DNA of 64,000 nt, from contig CM062810.1 in the NCBI GenBank assembly GCA_031772625.1, positions 454,403,731-454,467,730 on the forward strand. The letters are read 5' to 3'. The position numbers were made by a program, and so were the translations under genes. Source of the stretch: Pinus tabuliformis. Its lineage: Eukaryota > Streptophyta > Pinopsida > Pinales > Pinaceae. The notes beneath the pieces were generated by a model. That model worked only from the letters and a program-made list of their open reading frames with translations. It was not told where the DNA came from and ran no database searches. Positions 22,655 to 32,743 of the stretch are shown piece by piece; position 1 is the first letter of the stretch; the number at the start of each line of letters is the position of its first letter.

Positions 22655-23139
22655 AGACATAAAGTTATAGAGGTGGAGAGAGGGGGAGTGACAAGGGAGA
22701 GATGGAGATGAATTGAAGCAGAGGGGAGAGTTGGAATAAAATGAGAGAGAGGTAGAGAAGGGTAAAAGAGTGAGATGGAGACACAAAGATGGAGGGGGGA
22801 AGAGAGAGGAAAGTGGGAGGGAGACAGTGAGAGTGTTGGAGGACAAAGAGAGAGAGAGATGAGGGAAGAGAGATAAATGTATGAGAGAGAGGGCAAGAGA
22901 GGAAGGAAGAGAGAGAGGAGGAGAGAGGGAGGGATAGAGATATTGAGTTGGAGGGGGAGAGAGGGAGGAAAAAAGAAATACATAAGGGTGAGAAGTGGAG
23001 AGAGAGAGGGACTCACAAGGGATATATGAAGAGAAAGGGTGTATATTTATGGGTGAGATAAAGAGTTAAATAAGGAGAGATAAAGAGAATGGGGGAGAGA
23101 AGCAGGCCGAAGGAGATAGGAAGGGATATAGTAACATAC

Positions 23140-23192
<53 letters not shown>

Positions 23193-23375
23193 GAGGGAAA
23201 AGAGAGAGACAAAGAGAGAGAGAGGGTAGAGATGGACAGAGAGAGTTAGAGAGTGAGAGAGAGGAAGAATGAGAGATAATACTTGAAAGAGAGAAGGAGA
23301 GTGATGGGGTAAGAGATAGGATTAGAGGGAAAAGGGAGAGGGGGGGGGGGGGGGGCAGGAGTGATGGGGGAAGAG
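22655..23375 (+). repeat. Purine-only (GA/GGA-rich) low-complexity tract
   Basis: About 700 bp in which the plus strand is nearly all A and G. It includes an uninterrupted (GA)n run at about 23143-23187 and a G16 run at 23340-23355. The long minus-strand open frames through it are CT-rich artefacts. Such mirror-like polypurine tracts can form triplex DNA or act as GAGA-factor sites; nothing here shows that they do. Confidence 0.85.
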
Positions 23376-23552
23376 AGTGTTTAGCTTAATTATCTTCTGT
23401 ATTGAAACGTATCGTCACATTGGATCCCAGCTCGTAATGGGGCGATAATGCTGCCAGTAAAATATGTGTTGCAGGGGGGGTCGAGGCGAAGATCTGATGG
23501 TAGATGTTATGATTTCATAGTTAATCTGAGTTGTTCATTAGGTGGATATCTA

Positions 23553-23895
23553 ACGGTAGATGTTATATTTAATTTAGAGATTTCTTCCCTAAAAGGAACC
23601 CCCTCGTATATATGAGAGAATTGTATTGTGTCTATGTAGATCTGTATTCTGAGTGAGAAAGAGAGAGGACATTGTGTGAGAGCGAAGAGGAAATTACAAT
23701 GTATCTGCTATAGGTTATATCTCTTCAATTTGTTGGATAATATAAAAGGAAGGACTGGTTGTTTCTCCGTGGATGTAGCCCAAACTAGGTGAACCACATA
23801 TATCTGTGTCTATTTTATTTTATGTGTTTTCTTTTATTTATATTTCTACAATATTTCATGTGTTCCATTGCTCTATAATATATAATTTTCTAACA
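23553..23895 (+). repeat. 5' LTR of Copia-2 (left edge uncertain)
   Basis: It ends TTTCTAACA at 23895, followed after two bases by the primer site. It contains TATATATGAGAG near 23608 as a possible TATA box and ATTTTATTTTATGTG near its end. The 3' partner is missing, so the start (23505 or 23553) rests only on TGTTAT. Confidence 0.55.
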
Positions 23896-23897
23896 AC

Positions 23898-23910
23898 TAG
23901 TATTAGAGTC
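23898..23910 (+). other. Primer-binding site of Copia-2 (decayed Met tRNA match)
   Basis: TAGTATTAGAGTC resembles TGGTATCAGAGTC. The two visible differences, G to A and C to T, are transitions. Confidence 0.65.
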
Positions 23911-23968
23911 GAAGGTCTATTTGGCTTATAAACTCGAAGGAGAGAAGGGCTCCCCGTTCAAGTGGGAG

Positions 23969-24720
23969 AAATGGCAGAAGATGGTAGGTTTAGGGTCGAA
24001 ACATTTAATGGCCAAAACTATGAGCCGTGGAAGATGTAGATGGAAGATTATTTGTACCAGAGAGATCTGTACTGGAAAGGAAGAGAAGCTGATGAGTATG
24101 ATAGACAAAAAATGAGATATTCTATACAAAAAAGCACTTGGAACAATATGATTGTGCCTAGTGGCATCGGTAGCATTTAATATTTCAAAGGAAACGATAA
24201 TAGAGGGTTTAATGTTGACATTAACCAAGCTATATGCAAAACCCTTAGCCTCAAATAAGGTATTTCTTATGAATAATTTATTTAATATGAAGATGTCAAA
24301 AGGTGGTTCTATTGCTGATCATTTAAATGAATTTAATATAGTTACCAGTCAGTTAAGTTCTATAGGGGTAACTTTTTATGATGAAGTTAGGGCTCTGTTA
24401 TTTCTATGCTTATTGCCAGAAATTTGGAACTATTTAGTTATGGCCATTAGTAACTCTGTCACTAGATCTAGTACTTTAAAGCTTGATGATGTTGTTGGTG
24501 CAATCCTTAGCAAGGAAATGCAACAGAAAAGCTCGACTGAGACATCAAGTAATGCTTTGACTGCAAAGACTAGGAGAAGAAAAATGGAAAGAGGAAAGAG
24601 CCTTGGATATCGCAGTAAGTCAAGAAAAGGAAGATCCAAGTCTAGATTGGGGATAATGTGCTAGAAATGTGGGATGAAAGGACACCTGAAGAATGACTGC
24701 ATGTCTCGGAAGGGAAAAGA
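23969..24720 (+). pseudogene. gag: Copia-2 gag remnant
   Basis: It starts at ATG 23969 with MAEDGRFRVETFNGQNYEPW and then a TAG stop. After a frameshift it resumes open at 24152-24664 with LTKLYAKPLASNKVFLMN and IADHLNEFNIV. This is the copia UBN2-type gag. The zinc knuckle reads C, stop, KCGMKGHLKNDC (24658-24699), so the knuckle itself carries a nonsense change (TAG 24662-24664). It is non-functional. Confidence 0.85.
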
Positions 24721-26836
24721 AGGAGATGCGCAACAAGAAAACAATCATGAAGTGAATGTGACAGGTGATTTGTTTAAAGATGCTTTGATTCTTTCATTAG
24801 AAAATATTATTGATGCCTCGGTCATAGATTCAAGGGCCTCATTCCATGCCACAGCTAATAGGAAACATTTTCATGATTATGTTCAAGGAGATTTTGGACA
24901 GGTTCTATTAGGTGATGATAAACCCTGTAAAATCATTGGAATGGGTACATTTTTCATTAAATAGCAAAATGGAAATTAATGGCTATTGAAGGAGGTAAGG
25001 CATGTTCTAAATCTAAAAAAAACTATTATTTCAATAGGTCAATTGGGAGGTAAAGGTTGTGTAATTAATTTCATAGATAAAACCTCCAAGGTCATGAAAG
25101 GAGCCTTGGTAATAGCAAAAGGGGAAAAGATTGGTACATTGTATTTATGGAATACTATTTCTAATTCTATGAATGCTTTAACCTCTACAGTAGAAGATAC
25201 GCATTGTGGAATCATAGGCTTGGGAACATGAGTGAGAAGGGGATGCAGATCCTTCACTCAAGAAATTTTTTGCCAAGTTCGAAGCATGTTGTTTTGGAAT
25301 TCCGTAAAAATTGTGTTTATTGAAAATAGAAGAGTGTCAGATTTATCAAAGTTGGGAAAGAAAATAAGAGCGAAAAATTAGAGCTTGTGCATACAGATGT
25401 ATGGGGACCTGCTCAAGTATCATCTCTCAGTGTATCTCATTATTATGTTACATTTATTGATGATGCAACAAGAAAAACCTGGATTTATTGTATTCGAAAT
25501 AAATCTGATGTATTTGATACTTTCAAGAAATGGAAAGCTTTGGTTGAAAATGAGACAGGAAAAAGGTTGAAGTATCTCAGATCAGATAATGGAGGTGAAT
25601 ATTGCAGCAAAGAGTTTGAAAGGTATTATTCAGAAAATGGAGTTTGTAGAGAGAAGACAGTCCCAAGAACACCACAACAAAATGGTGTGTCAGAAAGGAT
25701 GAATGGGACAATCATGGAGTGTGCAAGGTGCATGAGATTGCATGTAGGATTACCTTTACAATTTTGGGCGGATGCTGTAGATACTATTGTTTATCTAATA
25801 AACATAGGGCCTTCATGTTACTTAGATGGTGTTATCCCAGAGGAGGCATGGACAGGTAAATATGTAAACTACTCTTTCTTAAAGACTTTTGGTTGTGAAG
25901 CCTTTATCCACATTAATAGAGAAATTGGAAAAAAGTTTGATGCAAAATCAAAGAAATATACCTTTATTGGATATGGTGTTAATGATTTTGGTTATTGCTT
26001 TTATGATTACGAAAAACAAAAAATAATTAGGAGAAAGGATGTCATATTCAATGAAAAGGTTTTGTATAAGGATCAACTACAGGAATAGAAATAGGAAAAC
26101 GAAAACAGAGAATACACAGTGCTTGAAGAGATCACAAAAAAAGTGATGGTTCCTGAAAATCATAATGATCAACAACCAGAAAAACAACCACAACAACAAG
26201 CACCTCGGACACCTAAAAGTGGTGTTAGAAAATCTACCAGGATAAATAAACCCCCTGAATGATACTCTCCTTCATTATATTATGTATTGTTGACTGATTC
26301 TAGTGAACGAGAATGTTATGAAGAAGCAGTGTAGGTAGAAACCAGGAAGAAGTGGGAGCAAGCCATGATAGAAGAGATGGACTCAGCACATAACCATACT
26401 TGGGACTTAGTCAGGTTTCCTGCAGGTAAAAAATCATTTCAGAATAAATGGGTTTACAAGTTGAGGGAAGAATATGGAGGTAGACAAAGGTATAAAGCTA
26501 GACTTGTGGTGAAGGGGTTTGCACAAAAAAAGGGTTTAGACTTTGATGAGATATCTTCTCATGTTGTTAAAATGACTTCGATCAGAACTATTTTAAGTCT
26601 AGTAGCAGTTGAAGATTTGCATCTTGAGCAGTTAGATGTAAAGATATCTTTTCTCCATGGGGATTTGGAGGAAGAGATATATATGCAACAACCACAAGGA
26701 TATGAGGTAAAAGGGAAGGAGAAACTAGTGTGCAGGTTGATGAAGAGCTTGTATGGCTTAAAACAGGCTCTAAGGTAGTGGTATCTAAAATTTGACAAGT
26801 TTATGTCTAAAAATGGTTACACTAGATGTCACTCTG
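24701..26836 (+). pseudogene. pol: Copia-2 pol remnant: protease, integrase, partial reverse transcriptase
   Basis: The protease region (24674-25231) has VIDSRASFHAT where the family has Asp-Ser-Gly, so the catalytic Gly is changed to Arg. Integrase (about 25385-26088) is open and keeps its acidic triad: HTDVWGP, RSDNGGEY and PQQNGVSERMN. Its C-terminal part (FIGYGVNDFGY) is also open. Reverse transcriptase begins near 26340 (WDLV, NKWVYKL, QLDVKISFLHGDL, SLYGLKQA), has a stop at 26776-26778 and is cut at NGYTRCHSD (26836), before the YVDD motif. Further stops lie near 24664, 24962, 26086 and 26332. Confidence 0.9.
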
Positions 26837-27913
26837 ATGCCCCGAAGTAAGAAAATGCAAACACCTAGTAAGGAACCTGAAAACTCTAGCATGACTCATG
26901 AAGAAGAGGAAGAAATGCTACATGATATATCAAAATTACAAGAACAAGTGCAACAAATGTCACGCTCACAAAAGCTAACAAAAGCTAAGATAACTGGCGT
27001 GGAATATAAGATAAATGGCGTGGAATCTAAGATAAATGGCGTGGAATCTAAGATAAAGGGCATGGGAGCTAAGATGGATGATTCGAAGATAGATTTGAAG
27101 AGAGACATGACAGATTTGAAGACAGACATGGCAGATTTGAAGACAGATTTGACAAATTTTCTACAAGAAATACTTACTAATGGTGAAAAGGTTGTAAAGG
27201 AAACTCATGATGTGAACAAAAGTAATGTTAATCATGATTCCATAGACGCTAATGTTGGATCGAAGACCCACCATATTCCAAAAATCGATATGAGGAAGTT
27301 TGATGGCAAGGATCCCGCCACATGGATATTACAAATGGAGCAGTTCTTCGATCTCAATAATGTGCAAAACACACAAAAGGTACGTACAACAACTGTATAT
27401 TTGGAACCAAATCAATTTGTATGGTATCAATGGCTTTGATCTTGTAAAAAATTTATCACTTGGGCAATTTTTACGGAAGAATTGATAGCACATTATGAAG
27501 ATACAAAAAGCAACACTTTTTTTAGCCAATTGATAAGTCTCAAACAAAAGGGTTCAGTAATGGAGAACATTGAAGAGTTCCAAAAATTGAACATAAGGGT
27601 AAAATATATTCCAGAGGAGCATAGGATTGATGTGTTCATAGGGTCTTTAAAGGATAATATCCAACATGATGTTCGCCTTTGGGAACCTGATTCATTAGAG
27701 AAGGCATTCAGGTTAGCAAGAAAAATGGAAAGCAAAATTATGGCAACCAGGAAGCATACCACTCACAACTATAAAGACAGAAGTGTTGTTGCCCCAAGTC
27801 TTCCACAACCTATAAGGTTGACACCACAAAAATTGGAAGAAAAAAGAGAAAAAGGGCTTTGTTACAGTTGTTATAGAAAATACACTAAAGGTCATAAGTG
27901 TGCTGAGAAGAAA
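26837..27913 (+). pseudogene. gag: Gypsy A gag
   Basis: The frame starts MPRSKKMQTPSKEPENSS. A Glu-rich helix is followed by short repeats (INGVESK three times, near 26999-27060) and a coiled-coil-like DLKTDMADLKTDLTNF segment (27112-27160). The Retrotrans_gag region then follows (KFDGKDPATWILQMEQFF, FSQLISLKQKGSVMENIEEF). It ends in an atypical zinc finger, CYSCYRKYTKGHKC (near 27858-27900). A stop interrupts it at 27437-27439 after YQWL, and another at 27914-27916 ends the frame at CAEKK. The right frame resumes without a shift at 27482. Confidence 0.85.
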
Positions 27914-28036
27914 TAATTCTACATAGATTGTGAAGAGGAAGAAGAAAAGGAGCAAGAAAGGTAAAAAAAAGAAGATATACTCCAATAACAAAGCCTAGAT
28001 GAAGAACAAATAAATCCGACCATATCTTGTAATGCA

Positions 28037-28561
28037 TTGGCGAGAATTACCACTCCTCAAACCATCAAGATAGAAGGACAAATCAAGAATAAAAAGGTAA
28101 TAGTGTTGATTGATTCAGGAAGCACCCACAATTTTATTCATTGTAGGGTAGAAAAAGAATTGAATTTCTTCCTATATCCAGCACCAGAGTGTCAAGTGAT
28201 GATTGCAAATGGAGGAACAATAAATTGCTCTAGAAGGTGCCATAATATCAAGCTATCAATGGGAGAATATGTATTGACTAGCCCAATGCTTTCCATTCCA
28301 ATGGGAGGTGCTGATGTTGTACTAGGAGTCCAATGGCTACAATCCTTGGGTACAATATCTTTTAATTTTCAAGAACTTTTCATCAAATCCTCTACTGAAG
28401 GAAAGGAAGTTGAATTAAGGGGTATTGTAGGGAAACCAGGAAAGATAATCAGCTCTAATGGTATGACAAAGCTTCTAAAAAAGGAGCAAAGAGGTGTAAT
28501 TGCACAATTATGTTCGCTAGATGTTTCCACATCAGAATCATCTATTTCTCCAAATCATTAA
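28037..28561 (+). pseudogene. Gypsy A aspartic protease region
   Basis: The retropepsin active site VLIDSGSTHNFIH (about 28106-28144) is intact, followed by the expected ADVVLGVQWLQSLG block (28312-28352). The flanking linker has stops at 27962 and 28559 (ISPNH, stop), so no full polyprotein can be read. This protease would cleave Gag-Pol during particle maturation. Confidence 0.85.
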
Positions 28562-28743
28562 AAAGTCCTGGACAATCATTCCAAGGTATTTGAGGCTCCC
28601 AAAGGTCTCCCACCTATGCATGATCATGATCATGCTATTCATCTGATTCCAAGAAGTGTTCCTCCAAACATCAGGCTGTACAGATATCCATATGTCCAAA
28701 AAAGGGAAATTGAACGTATGGTTGCAGAAATGCTAGAGGCTGG
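28562..28743 (+). pseudogene. Gypsy A reverse transcriptase, first part, cut by the insertion
   Basis: The RT lead-in KVLDNHSKVFEAPKGLPP, VPPNIRLYRYPYVQ and MVAEMLEAG is split by the Athila-like element after GAGGCTGG. The next codons, IIQPSQSSF, continue at 42594. Excision in silico with one GCTGG copy restores the reading, which confirms the nesting. Confidence 0.9.
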
Positions 28744-30861
28744 TGGTGGGCTCCAGTATTGTAGCAACAATGCTACAACTCCTGGAGCTTCCTATCTCTA
28801 ATTTTATCAACCCGGTAGTTCGTACAAACTTGGAAGCGACGGTGCTGTATGCACAAGTACTAGCTCTTGTCGCAGCTGTCACTTGGTCAGCTGGCACAAG
28901 TCCGCTAGGGCTCAAGCCAACTTCTATATGCTCTCAGAAGAAGCTTTATGAGTGATGGACGAAAGCTATCTTGAAGGAAGCTAACCTAATTTGAAAAAAG
29001 GAAATTGAAAGCCAACAAAGCATAGAAACCCTAATAAACCCTAATTTAACTAGCTTGACTCTTACAATGCAAAAATGTGAATGAAACTTCTACCAATGAT
29101 GCCCTTACTTGCAATGCGTTGAAATACATGAATCTAAGCTAATTGCATCTGAAAAGACATGTTTTTGTATTTTGTCATTAAGTGGTTGGATTTATTGTGA
29201 TGGTGCTCTTGATTAGGGTTTGACTGTGCAGGAGCGGTTCGAATGGAAGGAAAGCATGGGCAAGGTTAGGATGGCTAGGGGAGGTCCCAGAGGGTCTCTA
29301 GCATCAGTCCACAGAAGTCTACCACGTTCGGATGCTCAGCAACTGAGTTTGCAGGCTTCTACAGGAAGTCTGCAGGGGATCCTACAGGAAACTCAGGGGT
29401 TTCTACAGGAAGGCTGTGAAATTCTACAGGATGGCCAACCGTGGGAGTTTTGGGAGATGGTGAAGTGATGGAGTGGTGTGGGAGGATAGGTGAGATGGAG
29501 ATGGACCTGGTGATGGCTCAAGAGCATAGAAGTCAGATGGAGAAAGAGTGCATGCTGTAGGTTGATGGCTAAAAGGATGGGATCAATGAAAGGGCAAGTA
29601 AATGGAGTTACGTGAGTAATGGAAGAGCTGAAAGGTAAACGAGCTGGACAGAGGTCGAGAAGGTGACTTGAGGTGTGGTTGACAAGCAGAGGAAGGAAGT
29701 GGAATGATGTAGAGCAGTGTAAATGAAACAAATTGCTTATGGATGTCACCAAAATGAAAGTTCATTAACCTAAGCTACTTGTGATATAAACTCAGTGAAC
29801 AGCAATGTAAATTGGAAGGAAACTCGTGCATGGAAGTGGAATAAAGAAGTATGGTTCAATATCAACAGTGCATGGATGGATCTTCAACGAAAATAACTAT
29901 GTTGCAGCTTGCATGGAAGTGGAAAGAACTGCATTTCTTTTTGGTGGTTGGTGTAGACTTCACCCCAATCCCTAAGTAGAGATGGCAGTGATCTCTAACA
30001 ACCTTTTTCTGGAGCTCCAATGAATTATAACTATCCTTGTCTAACCTAAGCAACTGGAAGCAAATTCACCATAAACTAATCCTATTCAATCTCATAAAAC
30101 TAAATCAGCAAACTGTAAATTCGAATTGCATGTCAAAGTAAAGAACGAAGTGCTGGAACGAAAGGCAACTAACATTACAACACAGAGGAGATCTCTTGCT
30201 CTCAGGTTGGGCCCTAACCTGAGAGCTATAGCTCCCTTAGAAACTCAGAATGAGATCAAAATATGCCTTCTTTATTCATAACCAAAAATCTGATGTCATG
30301 CCAAAATTGGCTTACAAAAAGAACTAACACCGAGCTGTAGCTCGTACTTCAAAATTAGAAGAGTAATGCAAAAGTTCAAAAAAGATTCTATCCAAGACTA
30401 CAGCCTCAGTATTTATGCAAAATGATGATCCAACAGGTTTCCTTGATTTGTGGAGCTCGGCTGTCCAACTGAAGGTTAAACTGGTGATCCTGTAGAACAG
30501 TTGTAACTGGTGTTCCTGTAGAACAGTTGGCTGCCTCTAAGCTCTGTGGGGAGATTGGTTGAAGCTCGGAGCTATGGTGGGAATCACGAGGAAGGTCCCA
30601 AGACTGTGGACATCCTCTCCTAAAAACCAGCAGTGCCACCTTACTGTCTCCTTGTCTCCTTTCACGTGGTCTTTGCTCCCTTTTAATGCCAAAAACCTGA
30701 AAGCATCATGCATTAGTCACGTAGATAAAATGTCTACCCTTCTTCCTACAAACAACACGAATAAACTAAGAAATGCATGCATAAGCAATAAAATATGAAT
30801 GGTTTGAGCAAAGCAAGTAGGCCAAATGAGCCCAAATTATACCAAAAATTGGGGCTCATCA
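28744..30861 (-). repeat. 3' LTR of the Athila-like element
   Basis: It is 2118 bp, the same length as its partner at 40472-42589. In element orientation it starts TGATGAGCC and ends CCCACCA. It carries six CCTGTAG/CTACAGG motifs: 29359, 29382, 29403, 29424, 30489 and 30515. Short open frames in it (for example 29220-29468 and 30559-30798) are duplicated in the other LTR but have no domain. Confidence 0.95.
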
Positions 30862-30871
30862 TCACCCCCCA
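30862..30871 (-). other. Polypurine tract of the Athila-like element
   Basis: On the minus strand TGGGGGGTGA abuts the 3' LTR start TGATGAGCC. It is the plus-strand DNA primer site. Confidence 0.85.
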
Positions 30872-30885
30872 GCTAAACTATTTGC

Positions 30886-32631
30886 TCATCCTTGAGCAAC
30901 TTTGCTCTGGCTCCTCATCTTTGGCCGAGAACTAGAGCTGGGAGCATGCTCTTCCTTTCCTGCTTTTGCTGGCCCTGCCTTTTCTGCCCCTGGTGGTGAC
31001 GAGGGTGGCGCTTCTTCCTCCTTTTTCATTTCCTTGAGTCGGGCTTCAGAAGGCGATTGGCCTATTTTTCGTGTCCAGGAAGTTATTTTTGGGCTTACCC
31101 TCTCGGGGGTGGCTAATGTTTTAGAGGGCATTCTTGCACTGGGTGAAGTAGGGACATCCCCTAAAATGGTTTGGCTGCTGGGTGGAGGCTGTGGCTTGCC
31201 TGTGTCTATCCTCTTGCTTCTCCTGGCTTCAGATGGTAGAGGGGTCTCCCTCTCTCTTTTCTCCTTTGGCTTTGGAGGTGTACTGAGGGCGGCCAGCGCC
31301 GCTGCTGCCTCCCTTTCGAGAATACCAGCCTTTTCTTTCTTGTGTTTTGCTCTCTCAGAGCTCCTTGTCGAGGGCCCCTCCTTTTCAGATTTCGGGCTTC
31401 CTGTAGAAGCCCCTGCTTTGCCCACTTCCGGGCCTCTTGCAGAAGATCCTTTCTTTCCCGATTTTGGGCTTCCTATAGAAGACCTGGTTTTAGCCACTCT
31501 CGGGCTTCCTGTAGAAGCCCCTGCTTTGGTAATCTTTGGGCTTCCTGTAGAAGCCTTTATCTCTGTTTTCGGGCTTCCTGTAGAAGCCTGTTTCTTAATG
31601 ATTTTTGGGCTTCCTGTAGAAGCCTGCTTCTGCTTTCCTGTAGGCACAGGTGTCTCCACCTTTTCTTGCTTACCTGCCTGAGTTTTGCTTTTTGCTTTGG
31701 TTACAGGTACTGTTGAGGTGCTTGGGCTGACGTGGACCACCTCCGCTTTGTCCATTCTGCTCTTCAACCTCTTTTCTCTTGCTGACAAGATAGGTGTGCC
31801 ACCTTTTTCTTTGTCCTCCTTTTCCTCATGTTTCTTCTTTTGCACTATGGTCAGGGTCTTCTGGCCTTTTCCTCTCTGTCCCTCGGCCACTGCTTCTTGT
31901 TCCTCACTGCTAGAGGAACCAGTTTCTTCGATCAACATCTTAATGTCTCCATCTTTGGTCAAATTACGGAAGGATTCCCAGGAGAGGGGAACCTTATATG
32001 AATGCAGCGCATCCTCCACAAGAAGCTTGATCAACCCATGGTGGGCTATCTGATCTGGTATGCCCTCTCTTAGCTTTGTGGCACACTCCATTAGCGAGTG
32101 CAACAGGAAATAGGGGATGCTCAGTTTTTGTTCTACTGGAAGATCAATCCGGTGCCTCAATTCAGTGAGCAACCGAAAGTGATATGCATACACGATGCTA
32201 AAATGGCCTTCACAAGTGATATATTTCATGATTTGTAAACTGACTTCATTCCATGGTGGCAATAGACTCGTTTTTCGCACCCCGTTTTTGTCCTCCGAGA
32301 ATTCTTCCTCAGGTGGAAAGAATTCTTTCTTTGCCTGCTGGCTCAGTTTTCTTTCATCCTTATCCCATGGCAAACCCATAGGAAGTTCTGTGATCCGACT
32401 GATATGTTGTGGAGTGAGCTTGAGGCTGAGGCCTCTGAAGTTCACTGTGGCCAGTGTCTGGGATTTCGGCCTCAAGGCCTGCAAGAATTCTTCGGCCACT
32501 TCATCATCGTAACCCTGCAGCTTATCACAAAAAGACATCCACTGTGCTCATGTAAAGAGCTCTACCACCTCCTGGTTTTCCCTTAATTTGGTTGAATCAG
32601 TGGGTTCCCGTCTTATAAACCCACCCGGCAT
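30886..32631 (-). pseudogene. Extra ORF downstream of pol, 581 codons with one internal TGA
   Basis: The open part is 550 aa from MSFCDKLQ at 32538. The same frame extends 31 codons upstream to MPGGFIRREP (ATG 32631-32629), broken only by TGA at 32550-32548, so the ORF probably once began there. The N-terminal 200 residues are globular (FRGLSLKLTPQHISRITELP, PWNEVSLQIMKYI, IPYFLLHSLMECATKLREG). They resemble the 'putative plant transposon protein' domain found in ORFs after pol in Athila/Tat elements; this is inference from pattern. The rest is Lys/Ser/Pro-rich and probably disordered. It has about seven tandem units of the type ASTGSPK followed by a basic stretch (about 31640-31380), which are the translation of the CTACAGG DNA motif. 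No signal peptide or clear membrane segment is seen, so I do not call it env. Function unknown. Confidence 0.75.
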
Positions 32632-32743
32632 GATGAACACGGTTGTTTTAACTAAAGGTGGCAAACACGAAAGAGACTTGGTCTATTGAGACAGAGCATG
32701 CACATAATCCACAAAATTCAACACAGTCTAATTATACTGACAT

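Larger units (their letters stand above)
23553..26836 (+). mobile_element. Ty1/copia element (Copia-2), decayed and cut off inside reverse transcriptase
   Basis: A 5' LTR, primer site, gag, protease, integrase and the first part of reverse transcriptase follow in copia order. The element ends abruptly at 26836, where the text switches to the start codon of gypsy A gag. The second half of RT, RNase H and the 3' LTR are missing, and no continuation is found beyond gypsy A at 45596. The left end is uncertain: GGTAGATGTTAT occurs twice (about 23499 and 23548), so the LTR starts at about 23505 or 23553. Confidence 0.85.
26837..28743 (+). mobile_element. Chromovirus gypsy A, left part (5'-truncated)
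   Basis: This is the left portion of a Ty3/gypsy chromovirus of the same family as 58109-63938. It starts exactly at the gag ATG. The 5' LTR, primer site and leader are absent and replaced by Copia-2. It runs through gag, protease and the start of RT, then is interrupted at 28743 by the Athila-like element (target duplication GCTGG, 28739-28743 and 42590-42594). The right part is at 42590-45595. Confidence 0.95.

Noticed and set aside
22604..23016. Long minus-strand open frames rich in Ser, Leu and Pro
   Set aside because: They translate the CT strand of a low-complexity purine tract and have no domain.
28743..28955. A 70-codon frame present twice (also 40471-40683) that might be a small gene
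   Set aside because: It lies in both LTR copies, so the duplication reflects the LTR pair and not a conserved gene.
30902..31716. A 259-codon and a 124-codon plus-strand frame opposite the extra ORF
   Set aside because: They are antisense shadows of a repetitive, compositionally biased ORF and lie on the non-coding strand of the element.
30886..32538. Calling the extra ORF an envelope gene
   Set aside because: No signal peptide, transmembrane segment or cleavage site could be seen, and the tail is lysine-rich and disordered.
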